From assembly GCA_963763755.1 (NCBI GenBank), contig CAVXQE010000006.1, positions 124,001 to 188,000 on the forward strand: a DNA stretch of 64,000 bases, written 5' to 3'. The stretch comes from Gaiellasilicea sp963763755 (GTDB lineage Bacteria; Actinomycetota; Thermoleophilia; Gaiellales; Gaiellaceae). Of this stretch, positions 42,378 through 50,756 are shown in pieces. Under the pieces are notes generated by a model. That model saw nothing but the letters and a program-made list of their open reading frames with translations, was not told the origin of the DNA and did not search any database. Positions within the stretch are counted from its first letter, which is position 1, and the number at the start of each line of letters is the position of its first letter. The position numbers were made by a program, and so were the translations under genes.

Positions 42378-43636
42378 TCCAGGCGGTGTGGATGCCCGAG
42401 CCCGGAGAGCTCGGCGATGTCGCGCTTGAAGAAGAGCGAGGTCGTCCAGTCGACGACGACGCGGATTTTTCGCATGACGAGCGGCAGCTGGAAGAGGTGA
42501 TAGCTGCGGGTGACGAACCAGCCGGGAAAACCACGGATACGTATTCCGAGCACGTCCGCGATCCCCTTGTAGCGACCGAGCGTCGCCACCTGGCCGAGCA
42601 TTCGGTAGGAGTACGGGCGCGGCTCGCCGGTGAGGTTCTTCGCGAGAGCGCGCGCCTGGCGGAGCGCGTGCTGGCAGGTCGGTGGGTCGACTCGCCCCGG
42701 CGTGGCCTGGTTCGGCACGGCAGCCCCGTCGCCGAGCGCCCAGAGTCGCTCGTGTCCCTCGACGCGCAGGAGCGGATCGACGCGGACGCGACCGCGCTCG
42801 TCGAGCGGAATCCCGAGCTGGCCGAGGGCCGGGTTCGCCTTCACGCCGGCCGTCCACACGAGCGTGTGCGTCGCGATTCGCTCGCCGTTCGAGAGCAGGG
42901 CTTCGCTCGCGGTGACCGACTCGAGCGTCGTCGAGACGTGGATCTCCACCCCGCGCCGTGTGAGCTCCCGTGCCGCGTAGTCACCCAGCCTCGGCGGGAT
43001 CTCGGGCAGGATCTTCGGCGCCGCGTCGACGAGCACCCAACGCTGTCGCGCTTCGCGGAGGCGTGGGTAGTAGCGCAGCGCGTCGACCACGAGGTCGGAG
43101 AGCTCGGCGAGCGCCTCGACCCCTGCGTAGCCGGCGCCGACGAAGACGAAGGTCAGGTGGGCGTCGCGCCGCGCTGAATCGAGCTCCGCGTCGGCCGACT
43201 CGAGCTCTCGCAGCACGCGATTGCGCAGGTTGATCGCATCGGGGAGGTCCTTGAACCCGACTGCGTGCTCGGCGAGGCCGGGGATCGGAAGCGTTCGAAC
43301 GATCGCGCCGAGCGCGAGCACGAGGTGGTCCCAGCTCACCTCGAAGTCACCGGCCTCTGGGGTCTCGACCTGCGCAGTCCGCTGTTCCGCGTCGATCGCC
43401 GTCACGCGGCCGAGCAGCAGCTCGGCGTGCGGGCACATCTGTCGCAGCGGCACGACGACGTGCCGCGGCTCGAGCGTGCCGGACGCCGCTTCGGGCAGGA
43501 GCGGCGTGTAGAGCATGAAGTTCTCCGGGCTGACGATCGTCGCGCCCCGCCGGCCGAGGAGCCGCGCGACGTAGCCGCCGGCGAAGCCGCCTCCTGCAAC
43601 CAGCACCCCGCCGCGCGCCCCTCTCATCGCAGTCAT
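42374..43636 (-). CDS. ndh: Type II NADH dehydrogenase-like FAD oxidoreductase
   Basis: Length is about 420 aa from ATG 43636 (AGGAA about 10 nt upstream; an earlier in-frame ATG at 43690 is less likely). The FAD motif is VLVAGGGFAGGYVARLLG and the second Rossmann motif is FVFVGAGYAGVEALAEL. ATHTLVWTAGVKANPAL and LWALGDGAAVPN are the family C-terminal FAD contacts. A C-terminal amphipathic region (FVTRSYHLFQLPLVMRKIRV) anchors it to the membrane. It passes electrons from NADH to quinone without pumping protons. Confidence 0.9.
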   Translation of the reverse strand: MTAMRGARGGVLVAGGGFAGGYVARLLGRRGATIVSPENFMLYTPLLPEAASGTLEPRHVVVPLRQMCPHAELLLGRVTAIDAEQRTAQVETPEAGDFEVSWDHLVLALGAIVRTLPIPGLAEHAVGFKDLPDAINLRNRVLRELESADAELDSARRDAHLTFVFVGAGYAGVEALAELSDLVVDALRYYPRLREARQRWVLVDAAPKILPEIPPRLGDYAARELTRRGVEIHVSTTLESVTASEALLSNGERIATHTLVWTAGVKANPALGQLGIPLDERGRVRVDPLLRVEGHERLWALGDGAAVPNQATPGRVDPPTCQHALRQARALAKNLTGEPRPYSYRMLGQVATLGRYKGIADVLGIRIRGFPGWFVTRSYHLFQLPLVMRKIRVVVDWTTSLFFKRDIAELSGLGHPHRLE

Positions 43637-43683
43637 CGGACCATTCCTACCACGCCCTGCCGTGTCGAGGCGTCGGTTCAGAA

Positions 43684-43713
43684 TTGACAAGACTTATTTC
43701 TGTCATTAGAAAT
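43684..43713 (+). promoter_or_regulatory. Promoter of the sulfate-binding-protein gene
   Basis: TTGACA (43684-43689), a 17-nt spacer and TAGAAA (43707-43712) form a good sigma-70 promoter. The spacer contains ACTTAT and overlaps an inverted repeat ATTTCT-N6-AGAAAT (43696-43713). The same architecture recurs before cysT at 44778-44806, suggesting shared control. Start of transcription would be near 43720, with a leader of about 40 nt before ATG 43759. Confidence 0.65.
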
Positions 43714-43758
43714 CCAAACTCCACTCAACCGGTAGACAAACTCGAAGAGGAGCAAGAG

Positions 43759-44757
43759 ATGCGTCGTAGATCCATCGCAATGCTCGCCGTTCTCGTCACG
43801 GCGGCCGTCGCCTCAGTGGCCGGAGCGTCGACGAAGGACGTCCGGCTGTCGCTCGTGGCGTACTCGACGCCGCGTGAGGCCTACGCCAAGCTGATCCCCG
43901 ACTTCCAGAAGACTCCGGGTGGGGGCGGCGTCAGCTTCAGCCAGTCGTACGCTGCCTCCGGCGACCAGGCGCGCGCGGTCAAGGCCGGCCTGAATGCGGA
44001 CATCGTCGCGCTGTCGCTCGCCCCCGACGTCGACGAGCTCGTCGCCGCCGGCCTGGTCGACGCCAACTGGAAGAAGCAGTCGTACAAGGGGATGGTCACC
44101 CAGTCCCTCGTCGTCTTCGTCGTCCGCGACGGGAATCCGAAGAAGATCAAGAGCTGGAACGACTTGATCCGCCCGGGCGTGCAGGTCGTGACGCCCAACC
44201 CGTTCACGTCCGGCGGCGCCCGCTGGAACGTGATGGCCGCCTACGGTGCGCAGCGGAAGCTGGGGAAGACCGACAAGCAGGCTCAGGACTACCTGCTCAA
44301 GCTGTTCAAGAACGTCGTCTCGCAGGACAAGAGCGCGCGCGACTCGCTGCAGACGTTCAACGCCGGCCGCGGCGACGTGCTGCTGGCCTACGAGAACGAG
44401 GCGCTCTTCGCCCGCTCGCGCGGCCAGGGCTCGCCGTTCGTGATTCCGCGCTCGACGATCCTGATCGAGAACCCGATCGCGGTCCTGAAGACGAGCGAGC
44501 ACAAGCAGGAGGCGAACGCGTTCCTGCGCTACCTGCGCACGCCCGACGCCCAGAAGACGTTCGCCGAGAACGGCTACCGGCCGGTCAGCCAGGCGGTCGC
44601 CAAGCAGTTCACGTCGAAGTTCCCGGCGCGGCCCGGCCAGTTCACGATCGACCAGCTCGGGCTCGGTGGCTGGGACAAGGTGCAGAAGCGCTTCTTCGAC
44701 CCGAATACGGGCGTTCTGGCGCGGATCGAGAGGCAGGTCGGAGGTGCCACCGGCTGA
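43759..44757 (+). CDS. sbp: Sulfate/thiosulfate ABC transporter substrate-binding protein
   Basis: Length is 332 aa from ATG 43759 (GAGGAGCAAGAG site upstream; a frame start at 43684 lies in the promoter). A Sec signal (RRRSIAMLAVLVTAAVASVAG) has no lipobox cysteine. The mature part matches Sbp/CysP: FSQSYAASGDQARAVKAGLN (anion-binding loop), IVALSLAPDVDELVAAGLV, TPNPFTSGGARWNVMAAYG, and YENEALFARSRGQ. It binds sulfate outside the membrane for CysT/CysW. Confidence 0.95.
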   Translation: MRRRSIAMLAVLVTAAVASVAGASTKDVRLSLVAYSTPREAYAKLIPDFQKTPGGGGVSFSQSYAASGDQARAVKAGLNADIVALSLAPDVDELVAAGLVDANWKKQSYKGMVTQSLVVFVVRDGNPKKIKSWNDLIRPGVQVVTPNPFTSGGARWNVMAAYGAQRKLGKTDKQAQDYLLKLFKNVVSQDKSARDSLQTFNAGRGDVLLAYENEALFARSRGQGSPFVIPRSTILIENPIAVLKTSEHKQEANAFLRYLRTPDAQKTFAENGYRPVSQAVAKQFTSKFPARPGQFTIDQLGLGGWDKVQKRFFDPNTGVLARIERQVGGATG

Positions 44758-44777
44758 GATCGGCCGGGTCAGCTAGA

Positions 44778-44806
44778 TTGACGGCACTTATGCCTTCAAT
44801 TAGCTT
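44778..44806 (+). promoter_or_regulatory. Promoter of cysT, twin of the sbp promoter
   Basis: TTGACG (44778-44783), a 17-nt spacer and TAGCTT (44801-44806) match the sbp promoter over most positions, including ACTTAT at the same place (44786-44791), ATTAG at the -10 junction and TCC after it. The -10 ends only 9 nt before ATG 44816, so the cysT transcript would be nearly leaderless. A shared Rrf2-type operator is inferred. Confidence 0.6.
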
Positions 44807-44815
44807 TCCCTATTC

Positions 44816-45650
44816 ATGAGCACGGCTGAAAGCGCATCGCCCAGACCGATCAGGATGCAGGGAGAGAGGGCCACGACGGCCCTCTCTCTCGGCCTGACGA
44901 CCACCTATCTGTCGCTGATCGTGGCCTTGCCGATCGCCGCGCTCATCTTCGAGTCGACGAACGACGGCGCGCGCGGCTTCTGGGAGGTGGTCTCGAGCCC
45001 GGAGGCGCGTCGCAGCTCTCAAGCTGACCCTCTGGACCTCGATCGCGGTCGCTCTGATCAATGCCGTTCTCGGCACGATCACCGCCTGGGTGCTCGTCCG
45101 CGACTCGTTCCGGGGGAAGGCGCTCGTGAACGCGCTGATCGACCTTCCCTTCGCGCTGCCGACGATCGTGGCCGGCCTGACGTTGCTCGCGCTCTACGGC
45201 CCGCAGTCGCCGGTCGGGATCAACGTTGCCTTCACGACGACGTCGATCGTTCTCGCCATGCTCTTCGTCACGCTGCCCTTCGTCGTGCGGACGGTTCAGC
45301 CGGTGCTGATCGAGCTCGACCAGGAGATGGAACAGGCCGCGAAGTCGCTCGGCGCCACCGAGCTGCAGACCTTCAGGCGCGTGGTCTTTCCGAACATCCT
45401 TCCCGGGATCCTCTCCGGCGTCGCACTCGCGTTCGCCAAGGCTGTGGGCGAGTTCGGCGCGCTCGTGATCATCACCGGGAACCTGCCGTACAAGACGCAG
45501 GTCTCCTCCGTCTTCATCTTCAGCCGGATCGAGAGTGGCGACCAGGCGGGCGCGGCAGCGGTCGCCGTGATCCTGCTGGCGATCTCCTTCGCGCTGCTGC
45601 TCGCGATCGGCGTCGTTCGGCACTACACGACGAGGCACGACCGTGGCTAG
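44816..45650 (+). CDS. cysT: Sulfate ABC transporter permease CysT, frame broken near 45012
   Basis: Corrected length is 277 aa. The N-terminal segment ALSLGLTTTYLSLIVALPIA is family-typical. An extra C near 45012 shifts the frame; after it VAALKLTLWTSIAVALINAV continues, then the permease core (LIDLPFALPTIVAGLTLLAL) and the EAA loop region EQAAKSLGATELQTFRRVVF. About six membrane segments. It overlaps cysW by 8 nt. Confidence 0.93.
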
Positions 45651-46446
45651 CGCCGTCCGCCGGTACGGGTTGCGTGGGATTGCGCTCACGTACCTCGCCG
45701 CGATCCTGATCGGGCCGCTTCTGGTCGTCTTCTACCGCACCTTCGAGAACGGCTTCGATGCCGCCTGGGCGGCACTTTCGTCGCCCGAGACGATCCACGC
45801 CTTCAAGCTGACGCTGATCATCACGGCCATCGCGGTGCCCGCCAACACCGTCTTCGGGATCGCGTGCGGAATCGCGATCGTGCGCCGCAAGTTCCGCGGC
45901 AAGGGAATCGTCAACGCGTTCGTCGATCTTCCTCTCGCGCTCTCGCCCGTCGTCGTCGGGCTCTCGCTCTACCTGCTCTACGGCCGTGACGGCTGGTTCG
46001 GCGCCTGGCTCTCGGACCATGGAATCCAGGTGCTCTTCGCGCTCCCGTCGATGGTGATTGCCACGATCTTCGTCTCGCTGCCGTTCGTGGCGCGCGAGGT
46101 CATCCCGACGCTGCGCGAGATCGGCGACGAGCAGGAGCAGGCGGCACGCACGCTCGGCGCCTCGTCCTGGCAGACGTTTCGCCGCATCACGCTGCCCTCG
46201 ATTCGCTGGGCGGTCATCTACGGCGTGATCCTGACGACGGCCCGCTGCCTCGGCGAGTTCGGCGCCGTCGCCGTCGTCTCGGGTCACATTCAGGGCGAGA
46301 CGGAGACCGCCACGCTGCGGGTCGAGGAGCGCTACCAGTCGCTCGACCTCGCCGGCGCCTATGCGATCTCGATCGTGCTCGCCGTGCTCGCCGTGCTCGT
46401 GCTCGTCGCCATGACCGTGATCAGACCCAAGGAGGAGGCTGTCTAG
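45643..46446 (+). CDS. cysW: Sulfate ABC transporter permease CysW
   Basis: This intact 267-residue permease starts at GTG 45643. It shows FVDLPLALSPVVVGLSLYLL, an EAA loop EQAARTLGASSWQTFRRITL and the CysW-typical GEFGAVAVVSGHIQGETETA followed by LRVEERYQSLDLAGAYA. It forms the channel with CysT. The stop (TAG) shares one base with the cysA GTG. Confidence 0.96.
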   Translation: MASAVRRYGLRGIALTYLAAILIGPLLVVFYRTFENGFDAAWAALSSPETIHAFKLTLIITAIAVPANTVFGIACGIAIVRRKFRGKGIVNAFVDLPLALSPVVVGLSLYLLYGRDGWFGAWLSDHGIQVLFALPSMVIATIFVSLPFVAREVIPTLREIGDEQEQAARTLGASSWQTFRRITLPSIRWAVIYGVILTTARCLGEFGAVAVVSGHIQGETETATLRVEERYQSLDLAGAYAISIVLAVLAVLVLVAMTVIRPKEEAV

Positions 46447-47408
46447 TGTCCATCGTCGTCAAGGGCGTCTCGAAGCGCTTCCACGACTTCCCCGCGCTCG
46501 AGAACGTCTCGCTCGACGTCGAGACCGGCTCGCTGACCGCGCTCCTCGGCCCGAGCGGTAGCGGCAAGTCCACGCTGCTCCGCGTGATCGCCGGGCTCGA
46601 GCAGCCGGACGAGGGCGAGGTCGTGATCTTCGGAGACGACGCGACCGGTGTCGCGCCGCAGAAGCGCGGCGTCGGCTTCGTCTTCCAGCACTACGCGGCC
46701 TTCAAGCACATGACGGTGTTCGACAACATCGCCTTCGGCCTGACGATTCGCAAGCGGCCGAAGGACGAGATCAAGGATCGCGTCGCCGAGCTGCTCGAGC
46801 TCGTGCAGCTGAAGCCGTTCGCCCACCGCTACCCGGCGCAGCTCTCCGGCGGCCAGCGCCAGCGGATGGCGCTCGCCCGCGCGCTCGCGGTCGAGCCCAG
46901 GGTGCTGCTGCTCGACGAGCCGTTCGGCGCGCTCGACGCGCGGGTGCGCTCGGAGCTGCGCGAGTGGCTGCGCCGCCTGCACGAGGAGGTGCACGTGACC
47001 ACGGTCTTCGTCACGCACGATCAGGAGGAGGCGATGCAGGTCGCCGACCGCATCGCCGTGATGAACAAGGGTGTGATCGAGCAGGTGGGAGGCCCGCGCG
47101 ACCTCTACGAGAATCCCGAGTCCGAGTTCGTGATGAGCTTCATCGGGCCTGTCAACCGCGTCGGCGACACCTGGGTGCGGCCACACGACCTGGAGCTTCT
47201 GTCCTACCCCTCGGACGGCGCCGACGAGGCGATGATCGAGCGGATCGTCCATCTCGGCTTCGAGGTGCGGATCGAGCTCACCCGGGCCGACGGCGAGAAG
47301 ATGTGGGCGCAGGTGACGAGGGACCGCTGCGAGGAGCTCGAGCTGGAGGAGAACCAGATCGTGTACCTCCGCCCGCAGCACGAGCGGGTCTTCAGCGAGG
47401 TGACGTAG
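46446..47408 (+). CDS. cysA: Sulfate ABC transporter ATP-binding protein CysA
   Basis: The 320-residue ATPase starts at GTG 46446. Walker A is GPSGSGKSTLLRVIAGL, the signature LSGGQRQRMALARAL, Walker B LLLDEPFGALDARVR and the switch His in VFVTHDQEEAMQVADR. The C-terminal part reads FIGPVNRVGDTWVRPHDLEL, typical of CysA. Its end overlaps the convergent Rrf2 gene by 17 bp. Confidence 0.96.
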   Translation: MSIVVKGVSKRFHDFPALENVSLDVETGSLTALLGPSGSGKSTLLRVIAGLEQPDEGEVVIFGDDATGVAPQKRGVGFVFQHYAAFKHMTVFDNIAFGLTIRKRPKDEIKDRVAELLELVQLKPFAHRYPAQLSGGQRQRMALARALAVEPRVLLLDEPFGALDARVRSELREWLRRLHEEVHVTTVFVTHDQEEAMQVADRIAVMNKGVIEQVGGPRDLYENPESEFVMSFIGPVNRVGDTWVRPHDLELLSYPSDGADEAMIERIVHLGFEVRIELTRADGEKMWAQVTRDRCEELELEENQIVYLRPQHERVFSEVT

Positions 47409-47808
47409 ACCTCTCGACGAGGTCTGCGAGCGAGATCTCCTCGAGCACGCCGCGCATGCTCGCGCGGAGCTCGATCCAGACGTCCTGGAGCGCTGTTGCC
47501 GCGCCGGTGTAGGTGACGTCCTCCGGCCGGCTGCCACGGACGCTGGCGATCGGGCCCTCGACCGCACGGACGACGTCGGCGAGGCTGATCTCCGCCGCGG
47601 GCCGGCCGAGCCAGTAGCCGCCGTCGGCGCCGCGGCGGCTGGCGACGAGCTCCGAGCGACGGAGCTCGAGCAGGATGTTCTCGAGGAAGTTGAGCGGGAT
47701 CTCCTGCGTCGTGGCGAGCTGTTCGCCCTTGACGGGCTGTCCCGGCGGCGCCGCGGCGAGCTCGGCAAGCGCGCGGAGCGCATAGTCCACCTTCGCCGAG
47801 ACCCGCAT
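47392..47808 (-). CDS. Rrf2-family transcriptional regulator (CymR-like)
   Basis: The 138-residue product from ATG 47808 has the Rrf2 winged helix RVSAKVDYALRALAELAAAP, QLATTQEIPLNFLENILLEL and the wing SRRGADGGYWLGRPAAEISL. It lacks the three-cysteine cluster of IscR/NsrR, so it is probably not an Fe-S sensor. CymR of Bacillus, in this family, controls sulfur uptake with cysteine synthase. Position beside cysA and a methionine-related gene makes a sulfur regulon role likely. It is co-transcribed after the methyltransferase (11-nt gap). Confidence 0.9.
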   Translation of the reverse strand: MRVSAKVDYALRALAELAAAPPGQPVKGEQLATTQEIPLNFLENILLELRRSELVASRRGADGGYWLGRPAAEISLADVVRAVEGPIASVRGSRPEDVTYTGAATALQDVWIELRASMRGVLEEISLADLVERSTSPR

Positions 47809-47819
47809 GCGCGGATTCT

Positions 47820-48771
47820 CTACGTTCGGACGGAACCTTCGGCGAGCCAGGCGGTGCAGATCGAGGTGACGTGCCGCTCGTCCGTCCCACAGCAGCCGCC
47901 GAGCACGTTCACGCGCGGCAGACGTGTCCGAAGCGCGGCGTGCCGCTCGCCGAGGTCGGCCGGATCGCCCTCGTCCAGCTCGGTTGCCTCGTCGAGCTCG
48001 GCGTGGCTCTTGCGTGGAGGCGTTGGCGCGCAGGCCCCGGATCCGGTCGACCCACGGCGCCCCGGACTCGAGGACGTCCTCGAAATGCGTGGGATGGGCG
48101 CAATTGATCATGTAGTACGCCGGACCGGCTTGCGTGTCGTCGTCGACCTGCTGGATCGCCCCGCCGAGCGCTTGGCCGCTCGGAAGCCGTCCGTCCGTCT
48201 CGAGCGTGAACGAGATCACGACCGGCAACCCGTTCTCCACTGCCGCCCGCGTGACCCCGATCGCCTCCTCCGGGTACGTCATCGTGATCGCGGTGACCAT
48301 GTCGGCGGCGGTGTCCGCAAAGGTCTCGATCTGCGTCGAGTGGTAGCGATGCGCCTCCTCGGGCGTCAGCATCCTCTCGGGGCTGTAGCCGTCTCCCTGC
48401 GGGCCGACACAGCCGCTGATCACGATCGGGTGCTCGGAGGCGTGCTCCTCGCGGATCTCCTCCATCAGCCCGATCGCCTTCCGATTGAGAGCGTCGAGCT
48501 CGTCGAGCGAGTACCCGATCTCGGCGGCCCAGTCCGGGTTCGCCCGCCAGGTCGGGCTCTCGAGAATCAGGCCGGCGCCGCGCTCGCGGGCAAGGACGGC
48601 GTACGGCGTGTAGTACCGGCGGAGTTGCTCGGTGCCCTCGTCGTCCTTCAGCAGGTCGAAGGCGGCGAAGGCGGGCAAGTCGAGGCCCCGATGGAAGATG
48701 AGCGTCGTCTCGAGGCCGCCGTCGGTGATGAAGAGGCCGCCGTCGAGTTGAGGTAGACGCTGCCTGTACAT
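47820..48771 (-). CDS. Homocysteine S-methyltransferase, frame broken near 48012
   Basis: Corrected length is 316 aa. The N-terminus LFITDGGLETTLIFHRGLDL, SPTWRANPDWA and VISGCVGPQGDGY match the MmuM/BHMT barrel. An extra base near 48012 (ACGCAAG for ACGAAG) breaks the frame; the other frame gives SHAELDEATELDEGDP and the zinc motif LGGCCGTDERHV. With the first zinc Cys near AYYMINCAHP the metal site is complete. It makes methionine from homocysteine with S-methylmethionine, SAM or a related donor. Confidence 0.92.
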
Positions 48772-48794
48772 GGGGCGACGCTACCACTGCGCGC

Positions 48795-49995
48795 CTAGAC
48801 CGTCACGTCCTCCAGCCGCCGTTCGAGGAAGGCGCGGTCCGCGGCGTTCATCTCGAGCGCGAGTGCGGTGCGGTAGGCGTCCGCCGCTTCGGGGCGCCGG
48901 TCGAGCCGGCGGAGCAAGTCGGCGCGCGCGGCGTGAAGCAGGTGGTACTCGGGCAGGTCGATCCGCTCGACGAGCTCGAGGCCGAACTCCGGCCCGTGCG
49001 CCATGGCGACGGCCACGGCACGGTTCAGCTCGACAATCGGCGTCGGCTCGAGGCGCGCGAGCTCGTCGTAGAGCGCAGCGATCTGGAACCAGTCCGTCTC
49101 GCCCTCCTCGACGTGGAGTGCGGCGATCGCAGCCTGCAGCTGGTAGCTCCCCGGTTGCCGGAGTGAGAGGGCGCGCTCGAGCACGCGGGTGCCCTCGGCG
49201 ATCCGTTCGGGGCTCCAGCGAGAGCGGTCCTGATCCTCGAGCAGCACGATCGAGCCGTCGGGGGCGGTGCGCGCGTCCCGCCTGGCGTCGTGGAAGAGCA
49301 TGAGCGAGAGCAAACCGAGTGCCTCCGGCTCGTCGGGCATGAGCACCGCGAGGAGCTTCCCGAGCCGGATCGCCTCGTCGCAGAGCGAGGCGCGGACGGG
49401 CTCCTCGCCTCCCGTCGCGGAGTACCCCTCGTTGAAGACCAGGTAGAGGACGGCGAGGACCGAGCGGAGTCGTTCGGGCAGGACGTGATCCGGCGGCACG
49501 CGGAAGGGGATGCCGGCGCCTCGCACCTTGCGCTTGGCGCGCACGAGCCGTTGCGCCATCGTCGGCTCGGCCACGAGGAACGCCCTCGCGATCTCCGTCG
49601 TCGTCAAGCCTGCGACCTCGCGCAGAGTCAGCGCCACCCGCGCCTCGGCTCCAAGTGCGGGGTGGCAGCACGTGAAGACGAGTGCCAGCCGATCGTCGGG
49701 GATCGAGCTCACGTCGTCCTCCTCGGCCGGAAGCGACTCCAGGCGTGCGAGCAGCTCGGCCTTGCGGGCGAACGACTGCTCCCGGCGGAGCCGGTCGATG
49801 GCCCGGTTCCGGGCGGTGGTGATGACCCACGCGCCGGGGTTCGTCGGCGTGCCGTCGACGCGGCCACCGTTCGAGCGCGGTCGTGAAGGCATCCTGCACC
49901 GCGTCCTCGGCGCGATCGAGATCACCGAGGACGCGGGTGAGGACAGCGACGGCACGGCCCCATTCCTCCCTGAAGACCGCGCCAATTTCCGTCAA
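48795..49995 (-). CDS. ECF42-type sigma factor with C-terminal TPR-like extension, frame broken near 49861
   Basis: Corrected length is 399 aa from TTG 49995. Sigma region 2 spans the break: VFREEWGRAVAVLTRVLGDL, RAEDAVQDAFTTALERW then PTNPGAWVITTARNRAIDRL. Region 4 is VALTLREVAGLTTTEIARAF. The remaining 200+ residues are helical repeats (LYLVFNEGYSATGG, GSYQLQAAIAALHVEEGETD, YHLLHAARADLLRRLDRRPE). This architecture and neighbouring YCII/DGPF genes define group ECF42, in which the extension is needed for activity (shown in Streptomyces venezuelae). TTGA overlap with the YCII gene couples translation. Confidence 0.92.
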
Positions 49996-50361
49996 TGCTC
50001 GATCACGGGCCTGAGCTCGACCGACGCGCGGAAGGCGACCGGGATCCGGGCCGCGATCGAGATCGCCTCGTCGAGGTCGTCGGCGTCGAGGACCATGACG
50101 CCGCCGATCTGCTCCTTGGTCTCGGCGTAGGGGCCGTCGGTGACGAGCGTCTCGCCGTCACGGACACGCACGGTCTTCGCCGTCTTCGGGGCTTCGAGCT
50201 CCGCGCCAAAGCCGAGCTTGCCGGTCGGGCCGAGCTCGTTGAAGAGCGCCTCCCATCTGCGGGACCTCCTGCGCCCGCGCGCTCGCCGCCTCCTCCGGGC
50301 TCATCTTCTCCCAGGTGGCGATGTCGTCGGCGTTGCTCGTGAGGATGGCTGCGTACTTCAT
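49992..50361 (-). CDS. YCII/DGPF-domain protein, frame broken near 50254
   Basis: Corrected length is 122 aa. It reads MKYAAILTSNADDIATWEKM and, after an extra A near 50254, WEALFNELGPTGKLGFGAEL, VRDGETLVTDGPYAETKEQI and VMVLDADDLDEAISIAARIP. The DGP-Y motif replaces the common DGPF. These small proteins resemble muconolactone isomerase-like barrels; a role as sensors or enzymes upstream of ECF42 factors is suspected but unproven. It overlaps both neighbours by 4 nt. Confidence 0.88.
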
Positions 50362-50708
50362 GCTGCCTCATCTCCGTCGACGTGCACCGGCCGCACCTCG
50401 ATCGCCCCGTGCCTTGCGGCCGGGATCTTGGCCGCCCACCCGCACGCCTCGTCGATCGTGTCGCACTCGAAGACGTAGTAGCCGCCGAGGACTTCCTTCG
50501 ACTCGACGAACGGGCCGTCGGTGACGAGCGTCTCGTCGTTGCGGACGCGGACCGTCGTCGCGGTGGCCACCGAGTCGAGCTCGTTGCCGCCCCTGGTCAC
50601 GTCCGCCTCGGAGAGGGCCATGTACTCGCCCATCTCGCGTTCCCGGTCCTCCGGCGACAGGCTCCCCCAGCGGGACTCGTCGCCGTAGATCAGTGCCAGA
50701 TACTGCAT
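50358..50708 (-). CDS. YCII/DGPF-domain protein
   Basis: This intact 116-residue protein reads MQYLALIYGDESRWGSLSPE, then VRVRNDETLVTDGPFVESKE with the DGPF motif, and YYVFECDTIDEACGWAAKIP. It is a paralogue of the next gene and the first of the three-gene YCII-YCII-sigma operon. Its ATG lies 48 bp from the end of the helicase gene, which leaves room for an ECF promoter recognised by the operon's own sigma factor. Confidence 0.9.
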   Translation of the reverse strand: MQYLALIYGDESRWGSLSPEDREREMGEYMALSEADVTRGGNELDSVATATTVRVRNDETLVTDGPFVESKEVLGGYYVFECDTIDEACGWAAKIPAARHGAIEVRPVHVDGDEAA

Positions 50709-50756
50709 CCGTTCCTCCTCTCGAACATCGATTTCACCACGTAGACGAACGAGGCG

